DNA of 64,000 bases, from positions 6,882,001-6,946,000 of the forward strand of contig NZ_CAXUQH020000001.1 of assembly GCF_964253085.1 (NCBI RefSeq). Direction: 5' to 3'. Numbering within the stretch: position 1 is the stretch's first letter; every line of letters begins with the position of its first letter. Of the stretch, positions 9,608 to 16,800 are shown piece after piece. Position numbers and translations under genes: made by a program. The notes beneath the pieces were generated by a model. The model did no database searches and was not told the DNA's origin. It worked only from the letters and a program-made list of their open reading frames with translations. The DNA comes from Paenibacillus_E sp964253085 (GTDB lineage Bacteria > Bacillota > Bacilli > Paenibacillales > NBRC-103111).

Positions 9608-10030
9608 ATGGGTTCATCTGAACGGAACGAATTGAGTCAGCTCTTGGATGAGCTGGCTACAGCATTGACTGCGGACGGGTCGCAGACGATTAATAAGCAA
9701 GCTCTGGCGGAGCACATTGCGGATAACGAACTTGAAGAAGCAGGGTCTGCTCCTTCTTGGCTTATTGATCTCCTCACCGCAGTGAACGATCGAAAGGTTA
9801 CAGGCCATTGGATTGATTTTAAGCGAGATTCCGGTGATGACACGAATGTCTTCGATTTCATTCGGCACCTGCATGAGGTGCTCCCGATTCGATATGAGAA
9901 CAATGAGGAAAGCTGGTTGTTAACCTTTCCGCAGCTCCAACTGGAAGCTTGTATTTCGTTGGAGGGTTCTTGTTACAAGGTGAGCGGTATCGGCGATACG
10001 TGGGAATTAGAGGATGCGTTGAATGAGTAA
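9608..10030 (+). CDS. Probable immunity protein for the DUF4157 toxin
   Basis: 140 residues, acidic and soluble, with no signal or membrane segment. Its AGGAGG overlaps the toxin stop codon and its ATG is 12 bases after it, so the pair is coupled. A strong terminator follows at once, defining a two-gene unit. I do not recognise the fold. The immunity role is inferred from position, size and acidity, the usual pattern for polymorphic toxin pairs. It could instead be a chaperone or loading factor for the DUF4157 protein. Confidence 0.65.
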   Translation: MGSSERNELSQLLDELATALTADGSQTINKQALAEHIADNELEEAGSAPSWLIDLLTAVNDRKVTGHWIDFKRDSGDDTNVFDFIRHLHEVLPIRYENNEESWLLTFPQLQLEACISLEGSCYKVSGIGDTWELEDALNE

Positions 10031-10033
10031 AAA

Positions 10034-10079
10034 AGCAGTCCCCGAAGTAGGTTACTACTTGGGGGATTGCTTTTTTTTT
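10034..10079 (+). terminator. Strong terminator after toxin-immunity pair
   Basis: AGCAGTCCCC and AAGTAG pair with CTACTT and GGGGGATTGCT around a GTTA loop, followed by nine T residues. It marks the end of the two-gene unit. Confidence 0.92.
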
Positions 10080-10085
10080 GCGTGA

Positions 10086-10387
10086 GTGGCCTCTGTAGTG
10101 ATGTTTTTCACCGCTACAGCTTGGATTTCAGCTGATTTCTCCCCTGCCTCCCGCTGTAAGCGTGTTTTTCACCGTTACAGCAAGAATTTCAGCCGTTTTC
10201 TCCCCTGCCTCCCGCTGTAAGTGTGTTTTTCACCGTTACAGCTTGGATTTCAGCCGTTTTCTCTCCTGCTTCCCGCTGTAAGCGTGTTTTTCGTCGTTAC
10301 AGCTTGGATTTCAGCTGTTTTCTCCCCTGCCTCCCGCTGTAAGCGTGTTTTTCAAAGCTACAGCTTGGATTTCAGCTGTTTTCTCTC
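10086..10387. repeat. Five tandem 61-bp repeats, each with a hairpin
   Basis: Units begin at 10093, 10154, 10215, 10276 and 10337 with an exact 61-base period. Each contains CTGTA(A/G), a T-rich loop (GTGTTTTTCACC) and the complement TTACAG or CTACAG, then GGATTTCAGC and a pyrimidine-rich TTTTCTCCCCTGCCTCCCG. The last stem base pair changes in concert between unit 1 (G-C) and units 2-4 (A-T), which suggests selection for the hairpin. The array fills the gap between the convergent immunity and rtcB genes and stops at the rtcB stop codon. No frame through it looks coding. Confidence 0.9.
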
Positions 10388-11614
10388 TTAATCCTTATAT
10401 GGATCAAACTCATCCGCCCCCGCCATACAAACACCAATTGGCTTCAACACGTGCAGAACTTCAATTGTCTCTTCATGCGCGCCTAGCACATCTTCCAGCT
10501 TCCGATAAACAAAAGGACTCTCATCTGTACCTGCTCCACGAAGCTCCACACCGTAATCGTTGACTGCATCCATCATGCGATCTGGTGAAATTTGTCCGCC
10601 GCTTCGGGTGCGGGTTCTCCAGTTCATTTTGCCAGCCGCTTGCGTCCGACTCATGACCCTGCCGGCGCCATGCACGGTGCTGTAGAAAGCATCTCGATTC
10701 TCATCGGTATCTTTCCCTTTAACGATCACGGAAATATCGCACATACTGCCCCCAATAAAGCCTAATTGTCCTGGTGCAGAAGGCGTAGCCCCTTTCCGAA
10801 CTACTATGGTATCCTGATCATTATGAACCTCTTTCCATGCAAAATTGTGATGATTATGCACCGCAAAATCCGCTTCTGCTTCTAGAATAGTCAACACTTG
10901 CTCCATCACATAATCTCGCCCCGTATAGGCATACCGCCCTGCCAGCTTCATAGCTCTGTAGTACATGTCTCCCAGTTCGCTCGACAAATCCAAAAGAATC
11001 GGCGGTTGATCCATCTTTTCACCTGGTGCGTTGCCCAGAAAGTCGCGGCCAGCTGTCAGATTGATAAAACCGCTCGCTGTCTTATGACCAAACCCGCGGC
11101 TGCCAAAGTGATTCGCCACCCACACCCGGCCAGTGCTCACTTCCTCAAACACATCCACGAAATGATTCCCGCTGCCTACGGTTCCAAGCTGATCACGCGC
11201 TAATGCCTTCAATTTGTCGTGCTCTTGTTTACCGATTGCTTTATACACATCCCAATCTGGGGCATCGAACAAATCATGATCAACTTTTTCATTATTTACA
11301 CGCCCGATACCGAAGGATATTTTACGTGCAATTTGATCCATCATACCTGCCATGCGAGGCTTAATATCGGCAGCCAATAAGTTTGTTCTTACGGCTTTAT
11401 TCCCGCAAGCGATATCATAGCCAACACCTGATGGCGATAATTGACCGTCGTATACGACAACCCCGCCTATCGGCTGGCTGTACCCTTTATGATGATCAGC
11501 CATAAGAAGCGTCTGAACGACTCTTCCTGTTTCTGAACATATTTTTGCTTGTGACAAAGCGCCTTCATCGGGTTGCCCCCAGACGCGTACGCCGTTTATA
11601 TTTTGATAGGCCAT
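10388..11614 (-). CDS. rtcB: RtcB RNA-splicing ligase
   Basis: 408 residues, full length for the compact RtcB type. RtcB joins RNA 2',3'-cyclic phosphate or 3'-phosphate ends to 5'-OH ends using GTP and Mn2+. Metal ligands are visible: Asp67 and Cys70 in GVGYDIACGN, His151 in VGSGNHFVDV, His169 in VANHFGSRG, and the HNHHN cluster at 253-257. His315 in STVHGAGRVMSR matches the guanylated histidine. It is last in the Ro60-rlaP-rtcB operon; AGGAGCTG precedes the ATG. The context points to repair of cleaved tRNA or other stable RNA. The 3' end abuts the 61-bp repeat array. Confidence 0.95.
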   Translation of the reverse strand: MAYQNINGVRVWGQPDEGALSQAKICSETGRVVQTLLMADHHKGYSQPIGGVVVYDGQLSPSGVGYDIACGNKAVRTNLLAADIKPRMAGMMDQIARKISFGIGRVNNEKVDHDLFDAPDWDVYKAIGKQEHDKLKALARDQLGTVGSGNHFVDVFEEVSTGRVWVANHFGSRGFGHKTASGFINLTAGRDFLGNAPGEKMDQPPILLDLSSELGDMYYRAMKLAGRYAYTGRDYVMEQVLTILEAEADFAVHNHHNFAWKEVHNDQDTIVVRKGATPSAPGQLGFIGGSMCDISVIVKGKDTDENRDAFYSTVHGAGRVMSRTQAAGKMNWRTRTRSGGQISPDRMMDAVNDYGVELRGAGTDESPFVYRKLEDVLGAHEETIEVLHVLKPIGVCMAGADEFDPYKD

Positions 11615-11648
11615 GGAATTCAGCTCCTGTACTTAAAATTTATAAAAC

Positions 11649-12431
11649 CTATCCCCATACTTCCCTCAATGCCGATCGAAATAACTCGTCAAGCTGCCGA
11701 TCCTGACCACCCTCACCAACCTGTATGGTGGATGCCATTTGATCATAATAGGCTATTCTCACCTCTAAAAACTCATTAATCGGATTAATTCTCGGCTCAT
11801 AATCCATCTCATCACCGGCAATTTTACGAGCAAGCAGCTCTTGAATAGCCGCCTTCAGTGGACTACCCGCTGGCACTAAGCTATCGACAAGATCTTGAAA
11901 CTCGATAGGCGGCATTGTGTTATTTCGCTCAATCCATTCACAGGCCAAGATCGGGCGCAGTACATAGAAATATTTTTTGATTTTAACATGATCACCTTGC
12001 AAGTATTCCCGATAATTCCCCTTCGCCATGTGTAGGTAGTGATGCATACAAGATTTTGGTGAAAAGGTTAGTGGCGAAATGCGGCGGATTTGATCAGCTA
12101 TCGTGAAATTCTCCATATAGGGTATGGGAGACTGTAACCACTCTAATAATGGCGGATTCGATTTACGAAACAAATTCAAGGCTTTCCTCAAGTCCCAACC
12201 GTTGATGTCCAGCATATCGCTGATTGGTCGCTCGATGACATCTCGTTTCTCATAAATCGAAAGATACCAATCCACTGGCCTGATATATATAAATCTTACG
12301 TCATAATCGCTATCCTTGGAGGGGAAGCCCCATGCTCGACTGCCTGATTCACAGGCATACAAGATGCGAACGCCTTCTTCCCTCTCGATCCGTTTCAGTT
12401 CTTCTAGGATTAGTTGATGAACATCTGACAT
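11649..12431 (-). CDS. rlaP: RlaP-type nucleotidyltransferase (RNA repair)
   Basis: 260 residues. The N-terminal DNA-polymerase-beta-like nucleotidyltransferase fold has the diagnostic GS motif at residues 30-31 (CESGSRAWGF) and the metal-binding D-x-D at 42-44 (KDSDYDVRF). The remainder is helical and matches the RlaP/YcgL-like family (PF10127), which is recurrently linked to RtcB and Ro60. The exact reaction is not established; nucleotide addition to, or capping of, RNA ends is the usual proposal. ATG 12431 has AAGGAGG eight bases upstream, and twelve codons of open frame before it are ignored. It lies 36 bases after the Ro60 gene and 34 bases before rtcB. Confidence 0.88.
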   Translation of the reverse strand: MSDVHQLILEELKRIEREEGVRILYACESGSRAWGFPSKDSDYDVRFIYIRPVDWYLSIYEKRDVIERPISDMLDINGWDLRKALNLFRKSNPPLLEWLQSPIPYMENFTIADQIRRISPLTFSPKSCMHHYLHMAKGNYREYLQGDHVKIKKYFYVLRPILACEWIERNNTMPPIEFQDLVDSLVPAGSPLKAAIQELLARKIAGDEMDYEPRINPINEFLEVRIAYYDQMASTIQVGEGGQDRQLDELFRSALREVWG

Positions 12432-12467
12432 ATGACTTTCCTCCTTAGGTACATGTTGCATTTGCAC

Positions 12468-13967
12468 TCAACCCCCTAACGCTATCGCCGTCACCCGATC
12501 CACCAGTGTTGAATATCCTTGCACAGATTGCGCAATGTAGGCAAGTACCGTATCACTCCACCCGTAAATGTAAAAGGTTTGCGGATCCTGAACCGGAACC
12601 CTCGCATGCCGGTAAGGCGCAATATCGACTATGAAGGCCTTCACATCATGATTTACCTTGGAACGATACCGCTTCAACTCTTCGTAAAAGGGACTGCCGC
12701 TGTTTTGCTGCTCATCCGTAATGATGATGATTTGATCCACTTTCTTGCGCTCCTGGATCAGCTTCCTTACCGGAGCCCCTGTATCCGTTCCGCCGCGAGC
12801 GTGAATTCGTGCCGCCTGCGTGAGGATACTATCCATGCGGGAGGGTTTCGCATCCACGACATCCGTATCGAAGAGCCAGAATAGCGAGTTTCCTTGCGTC
12901 TTTTTGTACAGAGCCAGGGCGAAAACCGAACCAATCTCCAGATACTGACCTTGCATTGAACCCGAGATATCTAGGAAAATAGCGGTACGTTCCCCAAGCT
13001 CAGGCAGATTGTCAAAAGTGAGATCCGTCGCTTCTCGCAAAGCATCTCGCAAGTCCGAGTGCTCCACCTGACGGAAGGCTGTCGCTAACCGAAATGGCAT
13101 AATCTTTGCTTTGCGAAGCGCCTGCTTGTCAGTGATCCGATTGATGACATAGTCCAAGTTCTTCTTCTCTTCCAAAACACCAGCCCGCAGCAAGGCATTC
13201 ATATGACGAAGCAGCGCAAATGTCGGCATTTGATAGAGCAGTGCTTCCCATACTGCCTTCGATGGCTTGATGGCACCCGTCACGGTTTCATACGGTAGCT
13301 TACCACGTTCGATCCAAGCAATCTCCTCCTGCTCCGTTGAGGAAAGCTTCAATTTCTCCAATGCTTCCACCTGCGGTAGCAAGGAAAGATTCGCCTCTTG
13401 TCCCCGCAAATAACGGAACAAAGCTTGCTGCTCCAAATCTTGTGGTTTCGGATGTGCCGTAGCAATCGCATCTCCTAGACTATACCCTCTACCGTGCCCA
13501 TTATACTTAATAGCCCAATATTCAGATACGCCTGCTAAGAAACGGTTCACCTGCCTTTTTACAGCACGGCCCCCTTCTCCTCGTCCAAGCCCATTCAATA
13601 TCGTTAAGAAATCCGACAAATCAGAAGGAATACGGATGACCTGTAGAAAGATTAAGGCGAACAAGTCTGGACGGTACTGGGACAAAATCGCAAGCCCGAA
13701 CAACGGCTGTAATCGCATGAAGCCTTCATTTCGAGCGAAAACAATGGCTTTGGCCATAAACGTCGGATTGGCGTCTGCCATTTCGTGATGTAGTTGCGCA
13801 GCCTCGGTTACTAACTCATTTTGATCCGCATAAAAGGTATTGCTCATTGTATTGGTTAGAAGTGTCTGTAGATATTGCTCTTCCACAGATCGCGTGAATG
13901 CTGGATAGTTGTCTTTGTTAGCGGTATTCGGCTTTAGTGAACCGAACAGTTTCTTGGCTATGCTCAT
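12468..13967 (-). CDS. rsr: TROVE/Ro60-family RNA-binding protein
   Basis: 499 residues. The N-terminal 300 or so residues are HEAT-like helices of the TROVE ring. The C-terminal von Willebrand A domain has an intact MIDAS: DISGSM at about 333, Thr in HARGGTDTG, and Asp in IIITDEQQ. Bacterial Ro proteins (Rsr) bind Y RNAs and, with exonucleases, handle misfolded or damaged structured RNA. ATG 13967 is preferred because AAGGAGG precedes it; nine upstream codons are unsupported. It is the first protein gene of the operon, directly downstream of tRNA-like sequences that are probably its Y-RNA partners. Confidence 0.93.
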   Translation of the reverse strand: MSIAKKLFGSLKPNTANKDNYPAFTRSVEEQYLQTLLTNTMSNTFYADQNELVTEAAQLHHEMADANPTFMAKAIVFARNEGFMRLQPLFGLAILSQYRPDLFALIFLQVIRIPSDLSDFLTILNGLGRGEGGRAVKRQVNRFLAGVSEYWAIKYNGHGRGYSLGDAIATAHPKPQDLEQQALFRYLRGQEANLSLLPQVEALEKLKLSSTEQEEIAWIERGKLPYETVTGAIKPSKAVWEALLYQMPTFALLRHMNALLRAGVLEEKKNLDYVINRITDKQALRKAKIMPFRLATAFRQVEHSDLRDALREATDLTFDNLPELGERTAIFLDISGSMQGQYLEIGSVFALALYKKTQGNSLFWLFDTDVVDAKPSRMDSILTQAARIHARGGTDTGAPVRKLIQERKKVDQIIIITDEQQNSGSPFYEELKRYRSKVNHDVKAFIVDIAPYRHARVPVQDPQTFYIYGWSDTVLAYIAQSVQGYSTLVDRVTAIALGG

Positions 13968-13997
13968 GTTCTTGAACCTCCTTAAATGAAACACTGA

Positions 13998-14180
13998 TGA
14001 GGAAAAGGCAAGATAGGTTTGCTGCAGGATTCGAACCTGCCGTATTGCCCGGATTTACCATTGGTCGATTTAGCTCGAAGTAACCCATCTCAGCGCCTCA
14101 CCAGTTATTCTTTTGATTGAAAATCATCGAGGAAATGGGCGGAAAGGAACGCGCTGCTCTACCCCTGAGCTATTCCTCCA
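13998..14180 (-). ncRNA. Y-RNA-like, tRNA-mimicking RNA (second in transcript)
   Basis: On the minus strand this stretch has a perfect tRNA T-arm (14024-14040, stem GCAGG with loop TTCGAAT), a canonical D-arm (GCTC-AGGGGTA-GAGC at 14156-14172), and a GGAGGAA segment at 14173-14179. The last could pair with TTCCTC near 14130 or near 14001. Between the arms is the core GAGGCG (14094-14099), then GGGTTACTTCGA (14075-14086). The same core with identical 8-base spacing occurs 150 bases upstream in the first element. No normal anticodon arm fits. The position directly before the Ro60 gene supports a Y RNA. Boundaries and fold are approximate. Confidence 0.6.
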
Positions 14181-14181
14181 C

Positions 14182-14267
14182 TTGGAGAAAGTTGGATTCG
14201 AACCAACGACATGCCGATTAAAAGTCGAAGTAACCCTTCCATACGCCTCGATGACTGTTATCTCCAA
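14182..14267 (-). ncRNA. Y-RNA-like, tRNA-mimicking RNA (first in transcript)
   Basis: The ends form a perfect 7-bp acceptor-like stem (TTGGAGA with TCTCCAA). The 3' half holds a perfect T-arm, GTTGG-TTCGAAT-CCAAC (14191-14207), one or two bases from the acceptor strand as in tRNA. The D and anticodon arms are replaced by a stem TCGAGG / CTTCGA enclosing the shared core GAGGCG...GGGTTACTTCGA. This architecture, tRNA-like termini with a different core, is what bacterial Y RNAs of Ro proteins show. The antisense frame here encodes VGFEPTT, a well-known artefact of tRNA-like DNA, so it is not called as a gene. Confidence 0.65.
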
Positions 14268-14280
14268 CACGATATCGTGT
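14267..14280. promoter_or_regulatory. Perfect 14-bp palindrome ACACGATATCGTGT
   Basis: A perfect palindrome adjoins the 5' end of the first tRNA-like RNA, inside the divergent region between the repair operon and the WYL regulators. It may be an operator for one of those regulators, or a short hairpin at the transcript start. Neither is tested. Confidence 0.5.
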
Positions 14281-14323
14281 CGGCCTTATGACCTTATTTT
14301 CACTCATTTCTAACCCATCGAAC

Positions 14324-14361
14324 ATGGTAAAAGTATTACGACATCAGAGAAAGTTTACCAT
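14324..14361. promoter_or_regulatory. Inverted repeat ATGGTAAA / TTTACCAT in divergent control region
   Basis: Perfect 8-base arms at 14324-14331 and 14354-14361 lie 62 bases upstream of the WYL regulator start. This is a second candidate operator for control of the repair module and for autoregulation. A TACAAT hexamer (14384-14389) just downstream could be the -10 of the regulator promoter. Confidence 0.45.
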
Positions 14362-14422
14362 TTCCCCCAAATCCATCCCCTGTTACAATGAAGTTATGAT
14401 GTAGTTTGAACGGAGGATTGCG

Positions 14423-15733
14423 GTGGCCAAGGAAAGCTTTGATAAAGAAATCCAGTTTCTACGTATGCTCGTGCTGACGAGTGGCGCCTACAACAGACAG
14501 CAATTCTCAGAGAGACTGGGCATTTCTATACATACCTTTGACAAGACCATTCGACGGTTAAAAGAGATCGTAAGCTCTACGTATCAGCATTTACCGCAGG
14601 AGCAGCGGAAGGAATTCTCCGAAACAATTCGCTTCAGCTATTATGAGTCCACCGATCCGATGCTGTTATTCTTATTTCGAGCCAAATCCTTGAAGGAATC
14701 GGAATCTCAAAGAATCTCGTTGCTTTTAGCCGCGATGAACGAACAAGCTTTGACAGCCATGGAGCTGTTAGACATCTGTTGCACCAGTCAGTCTACCGAT
14801 CTATCCTTGCCAGATGAGAAGACGATTCGTTCCGATCTCAAGTATCTGGAGGAAGTTGGTGTCATTTCAAGGCAGGCAGGTGCTCGTCCCTATCGCTATC
14901 GGATTCAAAATGATTTGATCCATGGACTATCAGACGAGGAACTCTATGATCTCTATGATTTCGTAGATGTCATGGCAAACACGCAAGTACCTTCTGTTCA
15001 AGGCTATTTGCTGCGCGATGGTTTGAAAAAGCATTTTCATCGCCAACAAGTTGAGAAGCATGCGATTGAGCCTTTCCTATATAAGTATCACTATTATTCC
15101 CGTATCTTAGATGAAGCGCATTTGTTCACGATCCTTAGTGCGATCCGCAGCCGTCGGAAGGTTCGATTCTTATATTTTTCACCAAAGTCTGAAAAAAGCT
15201 ATGCCTCCAAAAACACCAACCCGTTATTCGAACGGGATACGAACGGAAAAGTGGAGAAAACACTTCCCTTAAAGGTGGTCTACGATCACCAATATGGACG
15301 ATGGTATCTTCTCGCAAATGGCAGAGAGGGGATTCGGAAATATCGTTTGGAAGGGATCACGCAGATCGAAGAAGATGAATCCGTTGAAGAGGATGTCTTT
15401 ACGAATAGGATGAACGAGCTTCATGCGAAAATTCGGTATAGCTGGCTGATTGATACGGGGCAACCTGTAATGGTTCGTGCCCGATTTTACAATCCAGAGG
15501 GTTCTGCGCCTAACTTTGTAAGGGAGCGTGTATTGCTGCAAGGTCAATGGGGACAAATCGTGCAGGAGGATGAGCAATCTTTTATCTATGAGATCATGGT
15601 TAACGGGACGACAGAAATCAAACCGTGGCTGCGCAGCTTCGGGTCTAGCTGTGAAATACTCGAGCCTGTTCAGTTCCGCAGGGAATTGATCGCCGAATGG
15701 AAGGAGATTCAGGCTTATTATGAATCTGTTTGA
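14423..15733 (+). CDS. WYL-domain transcriptional regulator, HTH-containing
   Basis: 436 residues. The start is GTG, with GGAGG six bases upstream. An N-terminal winged-helix region (residues about 1-60; RQQFSERLGISIHTFDKTIRRLK) and a second HTH-like segment near 130 are followed by a WYL domain with the literal motif YGRWYLLANG near residue 293 and a C-terminal WCX-type extension. WYL domains are thought to sense nucleic acids or nucleotides, so a regulator that detects broken RNA is plausible. It is divergent from the Y-RNA/Ro60/rlaP/rtcB operon and overlaps a second WYL gene by 14 bases, which is the basis for assigning it to that operon. Confidence 0.88.
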   Translation: MAKESFDKEIQFLRMLVLTSGAYNRQQFSERLGISIHTFDKTIRRLKEIVSSTYQHLPQEQRKEFSETIRFSYYESTDPMLLFLFRAKSLKESESQRISLLLAAMNEQALTAMELLDICCTSQSTDLSLPDEKTIRSDLKYLEEVGVISRQAGARPYRYRIQNDLIHGLSDEELYDLYDFVDVMANTQVPSVQGYLLRDGLKKHFHRQQVEKHAIEPFLYKYHYYSRILDEAHLFTILSAIRSRRKVRFLYFSPKSEKSYASKNTNPLFERDTNGKVEKTLPLKVVYDHQYGRWYLLANGREGIRKYRLEGITQIEEDESVEEDVFTNRMNELHAKIRYSWLIDTGQPVMVRARFYNPEGSAPNFVRERVLLQGQWGQIVQEDEQSFIYEIMVNGTTEIKPWLRSFGSSCEILEPVQFRRELIAEWKEIQAYYESV

Positions 15734-16550
15734 GAAGATTTTTAATTACCAAATTATTTCCAGGCTAGAGGATTCAGGTACGTTCATGGTCACTTCGCAC
15801 GAAAGGGCCTGGTTGAAAACGATGCTTGGCCATCCCGCTGCAGATGAGGCTCTCACTCCTGAAACGTTGGGCAAGCTACATGCTATTCTGGGCCAAGACA
15901 GGGTCATGGACACCTCGGATCATCTCATTGAAAAAGCCCGCAGTAAAGAGAAACAGGTTTATCACCCACTCCTGCGGTCTTTACGAAGTCTTATAACGGA
16001 GAAAAGCGGAATACGCTTATCTTACGAGATCAAAGGCGGACGCGTCCATTCGGACCAATCCGGGTTGCCCTATAAATTAGAATACTCCATGGTCAAAAGG
16101 GAATGGTACCTGCTCTGGTTCCACCTTCGACATCACATGTTCATGCGTACTAAATTGGATAAGATTGCTTCCGTCACGTCAGAGGCATTGCAAACCTTGG
16201 ATGCAGAGACCATCCTCCTGAAAATCAAGCTGGCCCTCGACGCTCGGAAAGGCGAAGCTGTCCTTGAAGTCGTTCGTGATTACAATAGAGAGTTGTCGCG
16301 TATTCTATATGCCCTCTCTAGCTTCGAAAAAGACGTTGCTTACGACACAGAGAATGATATCTACAGAGTCAGTGTAGTTATTCTTGGCGACGAAACGGAG
16401 TATCTTCTCTCCAAGATCCGTTTTCTTGGTAAACGAGTCCGGGTTATTGAGGGGGATTTCTTGAAAAAACGCATGTTGGAGTCGGCAACGAAGGCTTTGG
16501 CGCGTTATGGGGTGAGTTCGGTTGGTGAGGAAAAGGAGGGAGCTATATAA
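15720..16550 (+). CDS. WYL-domain protein, partner of the preceding regulator
   Basis: 276 residues. The frame overlaps the upstream WYL gene by 14 bases, indicating coupled translation. The WYL core is visible as KREWYLLWFHLRHH near residue 130. No clear N-terminal DNA-binding helix-turn-helix is seen; the start (FMVTSHERAWLKTMLGHP) is typical of the second member of WYL pairs. It probably works with the upstream protein as a heteromeric sensor-regulator. The C-terminus (GEEKEGAI) includes the AAGGAGGG that could serve the next small gene. Confidence 0.82.
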   Translation: MNLFEKIFNYQIISRLEDSGTFMVTSHERAWLKTMLGHPAADEALTPETLGKLHAILGQDRVMDTSDHLIEKARSKEKQVYHPLLRSLRSLITEKSGIRLSYEIKGGRVHSDQSGLPYKLEYSMVKREWYLLWFHLRHHMFMRTKLDKIASVTSEALQTLDAETILLKIKLALDARKGEAVLEVVRDYNRELSRILYALSSFEKDVAYDTENDIYRVSVVILGDETEYLLSKIRFLGKRVRVIEGDFLKKRMLESATKALARYGVSSVGEEKEGAI

Positions 16551-16720
16551 AGCCTACGGATGAATGGGATAAGGGTAATAAGAGCAAAATCGGAAGAACG
16601 AAGTCGCATATTTGGATTGCGATTGCGGGAGCAGTGTTTATTGTTACAGGAGGGCTATTCCTGATGTGGCTCTCTATTGAACATTTTTTTACACAGATTT
16701 GTGAGATCACTCATTGTTAG
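16547..16720 (+). CDS. Possible small membrane protein with ATA start (57 aa)
   Basis: An open frame overlapping the WYL stop encodes a charged N-terminus (KPTDEWDKGNKSKIGRTKS), one clear membrane helix (HIWIAIAGAVFIVTGGLFLM) and a short Cys-containing tail. No ATG, GTG or TTG precedes the helix. An ATA at 16547 sits six bases after a perfect AAGGAGGG, the right distance for initiation. Protein-like composition and spacing argue for a real gene using ATA, or for a mutated ATG. A convergent terminator follows directly. Confidence 0.45.
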   Translation: MKPTDEWDKGNKSKIGRTKSHIWIAIAGAVFIVTGGLFLMWLSIEHFFTQICEITHC

Positions 16721-16733
16721 TTACTTACGCGAA

Positions 16734-16775
16734 AAGGACATGTACTCACAGGGAATCCCTGCTGTACATGTCCTT
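16734..16775. terminator. Bidirectional hairpin between convergent genes
   Basis: AAGGACATGTAC pairs perfectly with GTACATGTCCTT, with an inner CAGGGAATCCCTG stem. It lies between the WYL unit and the convergent GH59 gene. T-runs are weak on both sides. Confidence 0.7.
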
Positions 16776-16800
16776 CGTTATGACTAATTTATTTCTGCAT

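Noticed and set aside
10086..10387. CRISPR array in the 61-bp repeats
   Set aside because: The period is constant and the whole unit is repeated; there are no unique spacers and no cas genes.
14113..14313. Plus-strand 66-residue open frame containing VGFEPTT
   Set aside because: This peptide is the well-known artefact of reading the antisense strand of tRNA-like DNA; the minus strand holds the tRNA-like RNAs.
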